From ZC4RG30 sp965652645 (lineage in GTDB: Bacteria; Pseudomonadota; Gammaproteobacteria; Steroidobacterales; Steroidobacteraceae): a DNA stretch of 64,000 bases. The DNA lies in the NCBI GenBank assembly GCA_965652645.1, contig CBFGXE010000009.1, positions 39,096 to 103,095 on the forward strand. The letters run 5' to 3'. Shown here in pieces: positions 6,084 to 15,175 of this stretch. A model generated the notes under the pieces. The model did no database searches and was not told the origin of the DNA. It saw only the letters and a list, made by a program, of their open reading frames with translations. Both the position numbers and the translations under genes were made by a program. Position 1 is the stretch's first letter; every line of letters begins with the position of its first letter.

Positions 6084-8624
6084 TCAGTTGAAGTTGCGCT
6101 TCACCGTCACCGCCCAGGTGCGCGGCTTGCCCGGCGAGCCATACACATGGCCCACGGCATAGGCGTCGTTGACCTTGGTGCCGAGGTAGTACTTGTTGAA
6201 CAGGTTCTTCACCTCCAGCGCCAGGCCCCAGTCATTGCCGGTCGAGTTCCAGGACACCCGCGCATTGGTGAGCGTGTAACCGCCGATGCGGTTGTCGGCC
6301 TGCAGCACCTGGATGGGGCCGCCGCCGCCGGCCTGGCTGAAGGGATCCTCCGGCAGGTTGTCATTGGGCACCAGCAGCTGCCTCACGTTGCCGGCCTCGG
6401 TGAAGATCTGCGACTGGTACGAGGTGTCGACGCGGAAGCTCATCCGGCCGCCCCACACGTTGTCGACGTCGTACTGCACGCCCACGCTCAGCTTGCGCTT
6501 CGGCGTGTAGGGAGTGATGTCGTCCAGTGACACGCCCGTGCCGGCCGTCTCGTTGATTTCCTTGTATTCGAAATCCAGCAGGCTGAGGGAGGCGTCGATC
6601 GAAAGGTTGCGCATCGGGTAGACGTAGGCCTCGAACTCCGCCCCGCGCACCTTGGCGGAGCCGACATTGCTCGGCCTCAGGCAGGGAGTCCGCTGGTTAT
6701 CCGGCAGGTCCTCGCAGAACGTGGAGAGCAGCACGATGTCGTTGTAGTCGAAATAGAACCCGGCCGCATTCAGGCGCAGGCGGTTGCCGAGCAGGTCCGA
6801 CTTGAAACCCAGCTCGTACGACGTGATGGTCTCCGGTATGTGCGGCGTGGCCTGGCTGGGGAAATAGGGCCGGGCGTTGAAGCCGCCTGCACGATAGCCG
6901 GTAGCCACCTGGCCGTAGGTCATGAACTGCGGGGTGAAGCGGTAGTCCAGTGCCACGCGCCAGTCGGTCTGGCTGTTCCTGAAGGTGTCGGTGGTGCCGT
7001 TCACGCCGAACAGCAGGCAGTTGGGCTGGTTGCCGATGTCGGTCGGGCCGGCCGTGCTCTCGTCAATGAAATACTGGCACGGCCCTTCCACGTCCGAGTA
7101 GTCCGGATTGTGCCGGCGATAAAGGTAGTCTTTCTTGTCCCAGGATTCGCGGATGCCGGCATTCAGGTGCAGGCGCTCGCTGAAGTTGAGCGTGACATTG
7201 GCGAACAGGGCCTCGTTGCGCGACGGTGTCGGATCCGGCCCGTGGATGAAGTCCAGGCCGCCATAGGGAATGTCCACGCGCGCCGTGTAGAACCCGTCGC
7301 TGTCGAAGAAGAATCCGCCCACCGTGAAGTCGAGCATCCCGGCGGTGCCGTTCAGGCGCAGCTCCTGGCTGAACTGCTCGTTGGTCTGTGTCTGGTTGAG
7401 CAGGTTGGAGGTCAGCGGCGAGCCGTCCACGTCATAGGCCCAGTCGGTCCACAGGTCGCGATACGAGGTGACCGACAGCAGCGAGAACCGCTCGTTGATC
7501 CGCCAGTCCACCGACAACGATGCGCCCCAGTTGTCCATGTCGCGGTGGGGATCCAGCGCCAGCGGCTTGTAGGGCATCTGCGAGTCGCCCGGATAGTTGT
7601 CCGCGAACGTCGAGTAGGTGACGTACCGGCGGTCGTACCCGGTGAGGGTGTCGCAGCTGTTCGGGCCATAGGGCACGAACATGCAGTTGTAGGGCACCGC
7701 ATTGCCGTCGGTGCCGGTGAGCCAGGGCCGCGCGGGATCGTTGTTGATGAGGCCGGCGGCGTTGGCATACAGCAGCGTCGACACGCCGGCATCGTTGCGC
7801 TCGCGGGTGAAGTCGGTGGAAAGGTTGATGTCGAAGTCGGCATTCGGCCGCCAGCGGAAGGCCAGCTTGCCCGCCGAGATCGCCACGCCGCCATCGTGCC
7901 CCAGCACCGGGTCGAGGCCCGTGGCTTGCGTGGGCACGTTGCTGCCGGGATGCGTGAGCGCGTAGTCCAGGCGCTTGATGTAGCCGGTTTCGTTCTTGCT
8001 CACGCCGGAGACCCGCATCGCCAGCGTATCCGACAGGGCCACGTCGTAGATGCCGCGCAGGTCCAGCCGGTCGTAGGAGCCGTACGTGACCTGCAGCGAA
8101 CCGGAATTGTCGCCCCGCGGCCGAACCGAATACATCTTGATGGCGCCGCCGATGGAGTTGCGCCCGGCCAGCGTGCCCTGCGGGCCGCGCAGGATTTCCA
8201 CCCGCTCCACGTCCATCAGGTCCAGCAGCGAACCGGTGAGGATGGGCAGGTAGACATCATCGATGTAGATGCCCACGCCCGGCTCCACCGCGAAGTTCGG
8301 GTCGTTCTGGCCGATGCCGCGGATGTAGGCGATGAGGCCGGAGGCGTATTCCTGGTTCTGCGCGGCCAGCGTGACGCTGGGCGCCTGGGCCGCGACCTCG
8401 GAGATGTCGGACTGGCTGCGCTGCTCGAGCATGTCGCCCGACACTGCCGTGATCGCCAGTGGCGTGTCCTGCAGGCGCTGGGCGCGGAACTGCGCCGTGA
8501 CCACCACCTCCTCCAGCTCCACCAGTTCTTCGTCCGCCGCCGCCCATGCGGCCGGTCCCAGCGTGGATGAGGCGATGGCCAGCCACACCGCGCGCGCAAC
8601 TCCGGACCTGAATGCAATCGGCAT
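6084..8624 (-). CDS. TonB-dependent outer membrane receptor
   Basis: Outer membrane active transporter, 846 residues. It has a signal peptide (about residues 1-29, cleavage near AWAAADEE), a TonB-box-like segment ELEEVVVTAQFR, a plug domain with the IRGIGQNDPNF and VERVEILRGPQGTLAGRNSIGG motifs, and a long beta-barrel with a C-terminal beta-strand ending in NFN rather than the usual terminal aromatic. The family imports siderophores, vitamins or complex carbohydrates/steroids using TonB energy. The plug resembles the broad iron-complex/other-substrate receptor group common in catabolically versatile proteobacteria. The ligand is unknown. Confidence 0.95.
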   Translation of the reverse strand: MPIAFRSGVARAVWLAIASSTLGPAAWAAADEELVELEEVVVTAQFRAQRLQDTPLAITAVSGDMLEQRSQSDISEVAAQAPSVTLAAQNQEYASGLIAYIRGIGQNDPNFAVEPGVGIYIDDVYLPILTGSLLDLMDVERVEILRGPQGTLAGRNSIGGAIKMYSVRPRGDNSGSLQVTYGSYDRLDLRGIYDVALSDTLAMRVSGVSKNETGYIKRLDYALTHPGSNVPTQATGLDPVLGHDGGVAISAGKLAFRWRPNADFDINLSTDFTRERNDAGVSTLLYANAAGLINNDPARPWLTGTDGNAVPYNCMFVPYGPNSCDTLTGYDRRYVTYSTFADNYPGDSQMPYKPLALDPHRDMDNWGASLSVDWRINERFSLLSVTSYRDLWTDWAYDVDGSPLTSNLLNQTQTNEQFSQELRLNGTAGMLDFTVGGFFFDSDGFYTARVDIPYGGLDFIHGPDPTPSRNEALFANVTLNFSERLHLNAGIRESWDKKDYLYRRHNPDYSDVEGPCQYFIDESTAGPTDIGNQPNCLLFGVNGTTDTFRNSQTDWRVALDYRFTPQFMTYGQVATGYRAGGFNARPYFPSQATPHIPETITSYELGFKSDLLGNRLRLNAAGFYFDYNDIVLLSTFCEDLPDNQRTPCLRPSNVGSAKVRGAEFEAYVYPMRNLSIDASLSLLDFEYKEINETAGTGVSLDDITPYTPKRKLSVGVQYDVDNVWGGRMSFRVDTSYQSQIFTEAGNVRQLLVPNDNLPEDPFSQAGGGGPIQVLQADNRIGGYTLTNARVSWNSTGNDWGLALEVKNLFNKYYLGTKVNDAYAVGHVYGSPGKPRTWAVTVKRNFN

Positions 8625-8750
8625 GTTCCACTCCTTGGATCAGTTGTTCTGCGGCATGAGTGGAGCTGCGCGACGTCGCGGCGCCGCGCCCCCCTTCAGG
8701 CGCAAACTAGCGGAAGGCGCGCGGTACACTCCACATATACCGAATGGGTA

Positions 8751-9611
8751 ATGGCATTGATGGGTGATCGCTTATTGACGCCGCGGCAGCGTTCCGCATG
8801 GTGCGGCGCTGCAACGTTGCTGCTGGGGCTGCCCTTCGCGCCCGGCCACGCGGCGGAGGGAGGCGCCGCGGTCAGCACCATCAACCACGCCTTTGCCACC
8901 GAGCTGGGCACGGGCGTATACGACATGGGCGGCCGCAACATCTTCGTGGTCCGCGTGACGCCACAACACGAGCTGCGCGCGGCGCGCGAGGGGCGGCCCG
9001 GCCTGCGCCTGGTGGCGCCCATTGCCGCCGGTTCCTTCGACTTCAATCCCTTCGACAGCCTCGAGCCCGACGTACCCCACCGCGTCGACAGCTTCAGCCT
9101 GATGCCCGGCGTGGAGATGGACTTCCTGCAGGGTGGCGACTGGGTACTCACGCCCTGGCTGCGCGTGGGCGGCAGTTTTTCGGAAGGCCAGAGCGACGGA
9201 TTGATGTATGGCGCGGGCACCCGGCTCACCTGGCAGGGCCGGCGCGGCAGCATGGAGATGCAGCGCCTGCACGAGCTGTCGCTGGTGAGCATCAACTACG
9301 GCGCGGCCATTCCCGACGACCGATTCCTGCGCCTGCGCAATGCGCTGGACCTGCGCCAGCAGACCTTCCGCATCACGCCCGCGCGGCGTTTGATGGCCGG
9401 CCTCTACGCCATCGTGGACATCGTGCCCGATCCGCCGGCGTTGCCAGAGGAGGCCGGCGAGCAGTCCGTGGTGCAACTGGAGCTCGGCGTCACCGTGAAC
9501 ACCGAGCCCCGGCCGCGCATCGGCCGGTGGCGCTGGCCCCGCCTGGGGTTCGGCTACCGCGTGGCGGGGGAATTCTCCGGCTGGCGCATCGTGGTCGGCG
9601 CACCGTTCTAG
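8751..9611 (+). CDS. predicted outer membrane beta-barrel-like protein
   Basis: Protein of 286 residues with a signal peptide (to about residue 34, GHAAEGG) and many alternating polar/hydrophobic stretches, ending in VVGAPF with a terminal Phe, as in outer membrane barrels. No family recognised. It is transcribed divergently from the TonB-dependent receptor with 126 bp between, and its stop is 9 bp from the convergent lipoprotein gene. The start may be ATG 8751 or the second ATG at 8760. Role unknown; an autotransporter or porin assignment is not supported by its length. Confidence 0.65.
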   Translation: MALMGDRLLTPRQRSAWCGAATLLLGLPFAPGHAAEGGAAVSTINHAFATELGTGVYDMGGRNIFVVRVTPQHELRAAREGRPGLRLVAPIAAGSFDFNPFDSLEPDVPHRVDSFSLMPGVEMDFLQGGDWVLTPWLRVGGSFSEGQSDGLMYGAGTRLTWQGRRGSMEMQRLHELSLVSINYGAAIPDDRFLRLRNALDLRQQTFRITPARRLMAGLYAIVDIVPDPPALPEEAGEQSVVQLELGVTVNTEPRPRIGRWRWPRLGFGYRVAGEFSGWRIVVGAPF

Positions 9612-9620
9612 GCGCAGGCG

Positions 9621-10256
9621 CTAGGGGAAGAACTCCGCGCCGGGCGGCAGCCCCGCGCTACCCCACCGCTCGGAGGAATCCCAGTGCTCGTTGATGAGGC
9701 CGGTGGCGTCATCCACGCGGAACACGTCGAACCAGGTCATCTCGTAGATTTCCTCGGGATGCTCGCGGTCGCGCACCTTGCGCGCCCACATCACCATCAC
9801 GATGTCGCGCTCGGCAATGATGTCGATGATGGGGAAACGGGACACCTCGCCCACCTCGCGCTTCGGGCGCGCGCGGCTCATCGTGGCCACGAAGGCGTCG
9901 CGGCCGGATTCCACGTTGGGATTGTGCTGGATGTATTCCGGCGCCATGAACTCGGCGGCGCGCTCCATGTGGCCGGCCTCGTAGACGATGCGCCAGAAGT
10001 CATACACATGCTTCTTGTTGCGGGCCAGCTTCGGGTCATCGCTGGCCAGCAGGGCGTGCTGGTCGGCGGCCACGGTGAGCGGCGCCAGCGGCTTGCCCGA
10101 GACGGAGAATCCCGGCGCGGGACGTGATGTGGCGGCAGGCGCGGCGCCGGCCGCGGCGGCACCGGCTTCGGGTGCGCCCGCTGCAGCAGGCTCCCGGCTG
10201 CAGCCGGCGATGGCCATCACGCACGGCAGCAGCACGATCAGAATGGACTGGCGCAT
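9621..10256 (-). CDS. NTF2/SnoaL-like lipoprotein
   Basis: Secreted lipoprotein of 211 residues with lipobox AIAGC (Cys at residue 19), an Ala/Pro linker, then a SnoaL/NTF2-like domain (about residues 75-200). The domain contains the recurrent pattern PEYIQHNPNVESGRDAFV and a C-terminal strand W-x-D-V-x-R. SnoaL-like folds serve as cyclases, isomerases or simply ligand binders; no catalytic assignment is possible. It follows the sulfatase by 71 bp in the same direction and may be co-transcribed. A much longer open frame crossing both genes is a shadow. Confidence 0.8.
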   Translation of the reverse strand: MRQSILIVLLPCVMAIAGCSREPAAAGAPEAGAAAAGAAPAATSRPAPGFSVSGKPLAPLTVAADQHALLASDDPKLARNKKHVYDFWRIVYEAGHMERAAEFMAPEYIQHNPNVESGRDAFVATMSRARPKREVGEVSRFPIIDIIAERDIVMVMWARKVRDREHPEEIYEMTWFDVFRVDDATGLINEHWDSSERWGSAGLPPGAEFFP

Positions 10257-10327
10257 GGTCTTCCTCCCCCGATTGCCTTGCGCCAATTGTGCCAGCGCCG
10301 CGGGGCGGTCGTCGCGTGCGTCGCCTG

Positions 10328-11971
10328 CTAGCGGCCCCGCGCGAAGAACGACTCCGTGCGGATGAGTTCGGCCAGCCGGCAGTAGTGCCAGGCAGGATCC
10401 TTCACGGCGGGCCTGCCGTCGCAGCTCGCCGGTCGCGTCAGGGGATATTCCTCCAGGGGATCCTCGGCCAGGTTGAAGAACTGGCAGGCGTCCCGCGCCA
10501 CCCTCTCGTTGCAGATGACCTTGTAGGTGCCATTGCGGGCCGCCACCTGGCGGGTGCTGTTGGTCATCAGGTTCAGCGACTCGGTGAGCAGGTAACCCTG
10601 GTCCGGATCGCGCAGGCGCTGCGCGCTGCCCTCGATGAGGGGCAGCAGCGACACGCCATCGACGGCGATGTTGTCCTTTCCGTCTCCGCCGGCAACCTGC
10701 GCCGGCGCCCGCAGTCCCGCCATCTGCAGGATGGTGGGGAACAGGTCGGCCACGTGCACGAATTCGCTGCTGGTGCGGCCGGCGGCGATGCCGGGGCCGC
10801 GGATTGCCAGCGGCACGCGTGCACCGCTCTCGTAGGTCGTGCCCTTGCCCCGTCCCTTCCGGGAGATGTAGAGGTTGTCGATCATGTCCAGGTTCGGGCG
10901 CCCGTACATCGGCGTGCCGTTGTCGCCGACGTAGATCACGATGGTGTTGGCGTCCAGCGCCTCCACGCCTGCCAGCAGCCTGCCGACCAGGGTGTCGTGG
11001 GCATTGGTCATCGCGCGGTTCAGCGCCTCGCCGGTGCAATTGCCGGTGGTGTTGGTGCCGAAGGTGCCATTGCAGGCCCGCATCTCGGCGCGGGTGGACG
11101 CGTCCAGCAGGTCCTCGTCGGGCACCGCCATGGCGCTGGGCTGCTGGTTGATGGTGGCATGCGAGAGGTTGAAGGCCACCCACGCGAACCAGGGCCTCGC
11201 CGGCGCCTCGCGTTCGCGGGCCCCGATCCATTCCAGCGCATCGGCCACCTTCACCAGGTCAGCGAAGCGGGTGGGCGCGATGCCGGGCAGTGATTTCAAT
11301 GGCGGCGCCTCCTCCCGCCAGCGGTCCGCGGGCGTGCCCGCGTCCTGCACGAAATACTCGTAGTCCCAGTAGCCGCGGATGGCCGCATGGAGGTTGCCAC
11401 GGAAATAATCGAAACCCGCCTCCCGGGGTTTCATTCCCGGATACGACTGTTCACCGCCGGGCATGCCTGACAGGTGCCACTTGCCGAACAGCCCCGTGCG
11501 GTAGCCCCCCTCGTCCTTCAGCTGCTGCACGAACGAGGTGTGGTGCTGCGACAGCGGGTCGGTGTAGTTGATGACATTCACCTTGCCCGCGAACAGGCCG
11601 GTGAGGATGGAAGCGCGCGTGGGGGAGCAGAAGGGCTGCGCCCACACGCTTGAGAACGTGATGCCTTGGCGCGCGAACCGGTCGAGATGGGGAGTCGAGG
11701 CCGGGCGGCCGTCGATCAGCCGGTAGTCCGGATGGCCGCGGCCGGAAGGGCCATACTGCCGCACGAGCCCCTCGACCAGCCCGGGGTACATCCCGGTGGT
11801 GGCGTCGATGCCGATGTCATCGGAGATGATGAGCAGGATGTTGGGCCGCGTCGCGGCGGCGCCGGGCTGCGCGCCCTGCAGCGAAGGCGTGGCCGGCAGC
11901 AGCGCCAGCGCCGCCAGCAGCGGCAGCAGCCGTGCCCGTTTGCCGCCCGTCATCCTCGTCGCATCGGCCAT
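10328..11971 (-). CDS. arylsulfatase-type sulfatase (formylglycine-dependent)
   Basis: Periplasmic sulfuric-ester hydrolase of 547 residues with a signal peptide (about residues 1-33). The N-terminal metal motif NILLIISDDIG is followed by the formylglycine signature CSPTRASILTG, with Cys as modification site, then GKWHLSG and the metal-binding segment containing D-N-G (IVIYVGDNGTP). C-terminal residues include several Cys. The Cys-type needs an anaerobic or FGE-type maturase not seen in this window. The true substrate (aryl, steroid or polysaccharide sulfate) cannot be read; the nearby TonB-dependent receptor is consistent with use of an environmental sulfated compound. Start could also be ATG 11953. 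Confidence 0.94.
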   Translation of the reverse strand: MADATRMTGGKRARLLPLLAALALLPATPSLQGAQPGAAATRPNILLIISDDIGIDATTGMYPGLVEGLVRQYGPSGRGHPDYRLIDGRPASTPHLDRFARQGITFSSVWAQPFCSPTRASILTGLFAGKVNVINYTDPLSQHHTSFVQQLKDEGGYRTGLFGKWHLSGMPGGEQSYPGMKPREAGFDYFRGNLHAAIRGYWDYEYFVQDAGTPADRWREEAPPLKSLPGIAPTRFADLVKVADALEWIGAREREAPARPWFAWVAFNLSHATINQQPSAMAVPDEDLLDASTRAEMRACNGTFGTNTTGNCTGEALNRAMTNAHDTLVGRLLAGVEALDANTIVIYVGDNGTPMYGRPNLDMIDNLYISRKGRGKGTTYESGARVPLAIRGPGIAAGRTSSEFVHVADLFPTILQMAGLRAPAQVAGGDGKDNIAVDGVSLLPLIEGSAQRLRDPDQGYLLTESLNLMTNSTRQVAARNGTYKVICNERVARDACQFFNLAEDPLEEYPLTRPASCDGRPAVKDPAWHYCRLAELIRTESFFARGR

Positions 11972-12070
11972 GCTGCTCTCCGCGTGAGGGCGAACCCGAT
12001 GCCGCGAAGATTACCCGCAGGCCGGTGGCACATGTCACGCCATCGCGCCACCGGTGATAACCGCCGCGCT

Positions 12071-12964
12071 TCAGACCTGGCGGCGCGCCGCGCGGGCCGT
12101 CTCGATGAAGCCGCGCAGGTAGCTGGTGGCGGCATCGGCCTCGCGCAGCCCCAGGTGGATCTGCTTGGGCACGCCCTTCCTGCCCAGCCGCACCGGCACC
12201 ACCGCGGCGCGGGCGGCGTTCTCGCGCACCAGCCAGCGCGGCAGCGCCGCCACGCCGCGACCGGCCGCCACCATCTGCAGCATCAGGTCGGTGGATTCCA
12301 CGGTGCGGTGCTCGCGCGGCAGGATTCCCGCGGGCGTGAGGAAGAGATTGAACACGTCGAGGCGCTCCTGCGGCACGGGATAGCTGATCAGCACCTCCGC
12401 CCCGAGCTGTGCCGGCTCCACGTACCGGATGCGCGCCAGCCGGTGCGTGCGGCCCACCACCAGCACCTGCTCGTAGTCAAATACCGGCACGAACTGCAGC
12501 CCGGGGCGCGGCTCGGGATCGGGCGTGACCACCAGGTCGATCTCATGGTCCAGCAGCGCGCCGATGCCGCCGAAGCGGAATTTCTGTTTCACGTCCACGT
12601 CGACGTCAGGCCAGCGCGGCAGGTAGCGCGCCACCACCTTCAGCAGCCACTGGTAGCAGGGGTGGCATTCCATGCCGATGCGCAGGGTGCCGCGGGTGCC
12701 GCGGGCGAAGGCCTTCAGCGACTGCTCGGCATGCTCCAGCTGCGGCAGCAGGCGGTTGGCGACCGCCAGCAGGTGCCCGCCGGCCTGGGTGAGTTGCATC
12801 GAGCGCCCTTCGCGACGCCACAGCGGCGTGCCCGCGGCGCGCTCCAGCTTGCCGATGGCATGGCTGAGGGCCGACTGGGTGAGGTGCAGCTCCCGCGCGG
12901 CGGCCGTGAGCGAGCCCTGCCGCTCCACGGCGCGGATGATGGCCAGGTGGCTGCGCTCCAGCAC
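12071..12964 (-). CDS. metR: MetR-like LysR-family regulator
   Basis: LysR-type regulator of 297 residues. The N-terminal helix-turn-helix LIRSHL-like start (MLERSHLAIIRAVERQGSL) and LHLTQSALSHAIGKLE are very close to MetR, as is the effector segment MECHPCYQWL. The rest is the periplasmic-binding-protein-like coinducer domain, for which homocysteine is the known MetR ligand. Only a GTG at 12964 fits the family's N-terminus; an in-frame stop lies two codons upstream. It is divergent from a short MetE-type methyltransferase 82 bp away, the classical metR-metE arrangement. Confidence 0.93.
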   Translation of the reverse strand: MLERSHLAIIRAVERQGSLTAAARELHLTQSALSHAIGKLERAAGTPLWRREGRSMQLTQAGGHLLAVANRLLPQLEHAEQSLKAFARGTRGTLRIGMECHPCYQWLLKVVARYLPRWPDVDVDVKQKFRFGGIGALLDHEIDLVVTPDPEPRPGLQFVPVFDYEQVLVVGRTHRLARIRYVEPAQLGAEVLISYPVPQERLDVFNLFLTPAGILPREHRTVESTDLMLQMVAAGRGVAALPRWLVRENAARAAVVPVRLGRKGVPKQIHLGLREADAATSYLRGFIETARAARRQV

Positions 12965-12974
12965 GGGTCAGGTA

Positions 12975-13008
12975 TGAATGCTTCTCATGGATTCCTGAAA
13001 ATATATCA
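12975..13008. promoter_or_regulatory. two MetR-like boxes in the metR/methyltransferase intergenic region
   Basis: Two copies of TGAA-N5-xTCA occur: TGAATGCTTCTCA at 12975-12987 and TGAAAATATATCA at 12996-13008. The known MetR consensus is TGAA-N5-TTCA; each copy has one mismatch. Their centres are 21 bp apart, about two helical turns, so two dimers could bind one face. They lie between the two start codons and could serve both genes. Confidence 0.6.
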
Positions 13009-13046
13009 TTTCGGTTCATTCCACGATCCGACTAGCATGGCCGCCC

Positions 13047-14198
13047 ATGCAAACCCGCGACAACCCGGGTCCCGCCGTGGACTCACACCCCGCCCTGCCC
13101 GCCCGCTACGACCATGTGGGCAGCTTCCTGCGCCCCGCCTACCTGCTCGAGGCCCGCGCGAAGCGCGCCAGCGGCGGGATCAGCGCCGCCGAACTGCGCC
13201 AGGAGGAAGACCGCGCCATCACCGAGATCGTGCGCTTCCAGGAAAGCGTGGGCATGAAGGCCATCACCGACGGCGAATACCGTCGCACCTACTTCCACAT
13301 CGACTTTCTCGACCAGCTGGGCGGCGTGAAGACCAGCGACCCCGTCATCGTCGAGAAGCCCGACGGCAGCCGCGAGCTGGCGCCGCCGGTGATGCGCGTG
13401 GTGGACAAGGTGCGGCATGACAAGCCCATCCAGCTCGCCGACTACCAGTACCTGCAAGGCCAGCTCTCGCCGGGCAGCGTGGCAAAGGTGACCATCCCCT
13501 CTCCCACCATGCTGCACTTCCGCGGCGGCCGCGCCGGCATCAGCAAGGACGCCTACCCCGAGCTCGATCCGGCCTTCTACGACGACGTGGCGCGCGCCTA
13601 TGGCGATGAGATGCGCTCGCTGTATGACGCCGGCTGCCGCTACGTGCAGATGGACGACACCAACCTCGCCTACCTGTGCGACCCGAAGATGCGCGAGGCG
13701 GCCAGGGCCCGCGGCGACGACCCGAACGAGCTGCCCCACCGCTACGCGATGTTCGTGAACAAGGTGGTGGCGCACAAGCCGGCCGGCATGCTGCTGGCGA
13801 TGCACCTGTGCCGCGGCAACTTCCAGAGCACGCATGCCGCCAGCGGCGACTACGAGCCGGTGGCCGAGGCCCTGCTCTCCGAGATGAACATCGACGCGTA
13901 TTTCCTGGAGTACGACGACGAGCGTTCCGGTGGCTTCAGCCCGCTGCGCTTCCTGAAGAAGGGCAAGACCGCGGTGCTCGGCCTCGTCACCACCAAGGTG
14001 GGGGAGCTCGAGGATCGCGAGCTGCTCAAGCGCCGCATCGGGGAAGCCGCGAAATACGCACCGCTGGAGCAGCTTGCGCTCTCCCCGCAGTGCGGCTTCG
14101 CCAGCAGCGCCGAGGGCAATGACATCTCCTGGGACAACCAGCGCCGCAAGCTGGAGCTGGTGATCGGCGTGGCCCGCGAGGTGTGGGGCGACAAGTAG
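13047..14198 (+). CDS. short MetE-type cobalamin-independent methyltransferase
   Basis: A 383-residue protein equivalent to the C-terminal catalytic half of cobalamin-independent methionine synthase (MetE is about 750). All four zinc ligands can be placed: His and Cys in MHLCRGN, Glu in FLEYDDERSG, and Cys in SPQCGFAS. An N-terminal substrate motif YDHVGSFLRP and the DGEYRR motif are present. Short MetE-like proteins of the YxjG/YxjH type methylate homocysteine from alternative donors. Linkage to metR and MetR-like boxes supports methionine synthesis; the methyl donor is unknown. Confidence 0.9.
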   Translation: MQTRDNPGPAVDSHPALPARYDHVGSFLRPAYLLEARAKRASGGISAAELRQEEDRAITEIVRFQESVGMKAITDGEYRRTYFHIDFLDQLGGVKTSDPVIVEKPDGSRELAPPVMRVVDKVRHDKPIQLADYQYLQGQLSPGSVAKVTIPSPTMLHFRGGRAGISKDAYPELDPAFYDDVARAYGDEMRSLYDAGCRYVQMDDTNLAYLCDPKMREAARARGDDPNELPHRYAMFVNKVVAHKPAGMLLAMHLCRGNFQSTHAASGDYEPVAEALLSEMNIDAYFLEYDDERSGGFSPLRFLKKGKTAVLGLVTTKVGELEDRELLKRRIGEAAKYAPLEQLALSPQCGFASSAEGNDISWDNQRRKLELVIGVAREVWGDK

Positions 14199-14205
14199 GA
14201 ATCGC

Positions 14206-14226
14206 GCGGCGGGCCGCTCCCGCCGC
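14206..14226. terminator. hairpin between convergent genes
   Basis: GCGGCGGG (14206-14213) and CCCGCCGC (14219-14226) form an 8-bp GC stem with a 5-base loop directly after the methyltransferase stop and before the end of the convergent gene. No strong T run follows, so it is a probable but unproven bidirectional terminator. Confidence 0.5.
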
Positions 14227-14246
14227 CAGCCATTGGCGCGGCCGTC

Positions 14247-15167
14247 TCAGCGGCGGCTGCGCAGGGTGAGTGCCACGCCGCCCCAGGGCACCGTCCCTGC
14301 CACGTCATCCCTCGAACCGCCGGCCATCACGTCCACGGTGAAGCGGCCGGCAAACTCCAATCCCGCCGTGATGCCCGCGCTGTCGATGACGCCGCGCGTC
14401 ACGGCATCACGCTGCTGCTGCCAGTCCGCGCCGATGTGGAAGCGCCCCTGCCGGCGGTCCACGAACAGTGACATCTCCCGGTCCGGTGCGCCGGCCGCGC
14501 GCGTGGCGATGGAGGCGATGAGATCCCGTAGGCGGGGAAAGCGTCCCGCAGCGGCGGCATTGCGGAGGGCGCGGATGCGGTCCACGTTGCGGCCGTAGTC
14601 ATACCCCACGTAGCGGGCACCGACGGTCCAGGACTCGCCGAACCAGTCCAGCCCGGCGCCGATGCCGGTGCCCTCGAGGCGCGCCTGTCGCTCGGGTGCG
14701 CCGGCGCCCGACGCGAGGGTGTAGGTGATGTCGATGTTGCGGTCGACCAGCAGCACGCCTGCGGCCAGGCCGGAGTGGTGCAGCCATCCCAGGCCGGCAC
14801 GCCAGGTGGTGGAGCGCAGTTGTCCTGAGTCCTTCCAGCGATCCACATCCGCATGGATGAACCATGCGCCGAACTGCACGTCGGTGCGGGCCCGCAGGCT
14901 GGTGCCTGAGAATGTTTCGCCGCCGGCAGTTGAATCACCGCGACCCGCACCGGCACCGGCACCGATGATCCAGTTGTCTGTCAGTGAGGCGGCACCATCG
15001 ATGTCCACGACGGTGCCGTCATCGCCATCCACCAGGCCGGCCAGTGACAGCGAGGCCCCGTGGCCGGGCAGGCTCACCGCCACCGCCAGCAAGGCGATGC
15101 ACAGCGGCAGCTGCCTGCCGCACGCTCCCACGGCCCGGTCATGGTCTCGCCGCAATGCCGCTATCAT
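14247..15167 (-). CDS. predicted outer membrane/secreted protein, unknown family
   Basis: A 306-residue protein with a signal peptide (about residues 15-39, LPLCIALLAVAVSLPGHGAS). The mature part alternates short amphipathic strands with Gly-rich turns and ends LTLRSRR, suggesting a small beta-barrel. Start ATG 15167 lies 8 bp below the stop of the lipoprotein gene and behind AGGA. A longer upstream open frame is a shadow of that gene. It follows a cupin and a lipoprotein in one probable operon. No function assigned. Confidence 0.7.
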   Translation of the reverse strand: MIAALRRDHDRAVGACGRQLPLCIALLAVAVSLPGHGASLSLAGLVDGDDGTVVDIDGAASLTDNWIIGAGAGAGRGDSTAGGETFSGTSLRARTDVQFGAWFIHADVDRWKDSGQLRSTTWRAGLGWLHHSGLAAGVLLVDRNIDITYTLASGAGAPERQARLEGTGIGAGLDWFGESWTVGARYVGYDYGRNVDRIRALRNAAAAGRFPRLRDLIASIATRAAGAPDREMSLFVDRRQGRFHIGADWQQQRDAVTRGVIDSAGITAGLEFAGRFTVDVMAGGSRDDVAGTVPWGGVALTLRSRR

Positions 15168-15175
15168 GATCCTGC

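Noticed and set aside
6840..8570. Plus-strand open frame of 576 codons
   Set aside because: Antisense to the TonB-dependent receptor, whose plug and barrel motifs are unambiguous; the translation shows only Val/Ala/Arg/His bias.
9621..11231. A 536-codon frame joining sulfatase region and NTF2-like lipoprotein
   Set aside because: Only the last 211 residues (from ATG 10256, with lipobox) look coding; the rest is out-of-frame sulfatase sequence.
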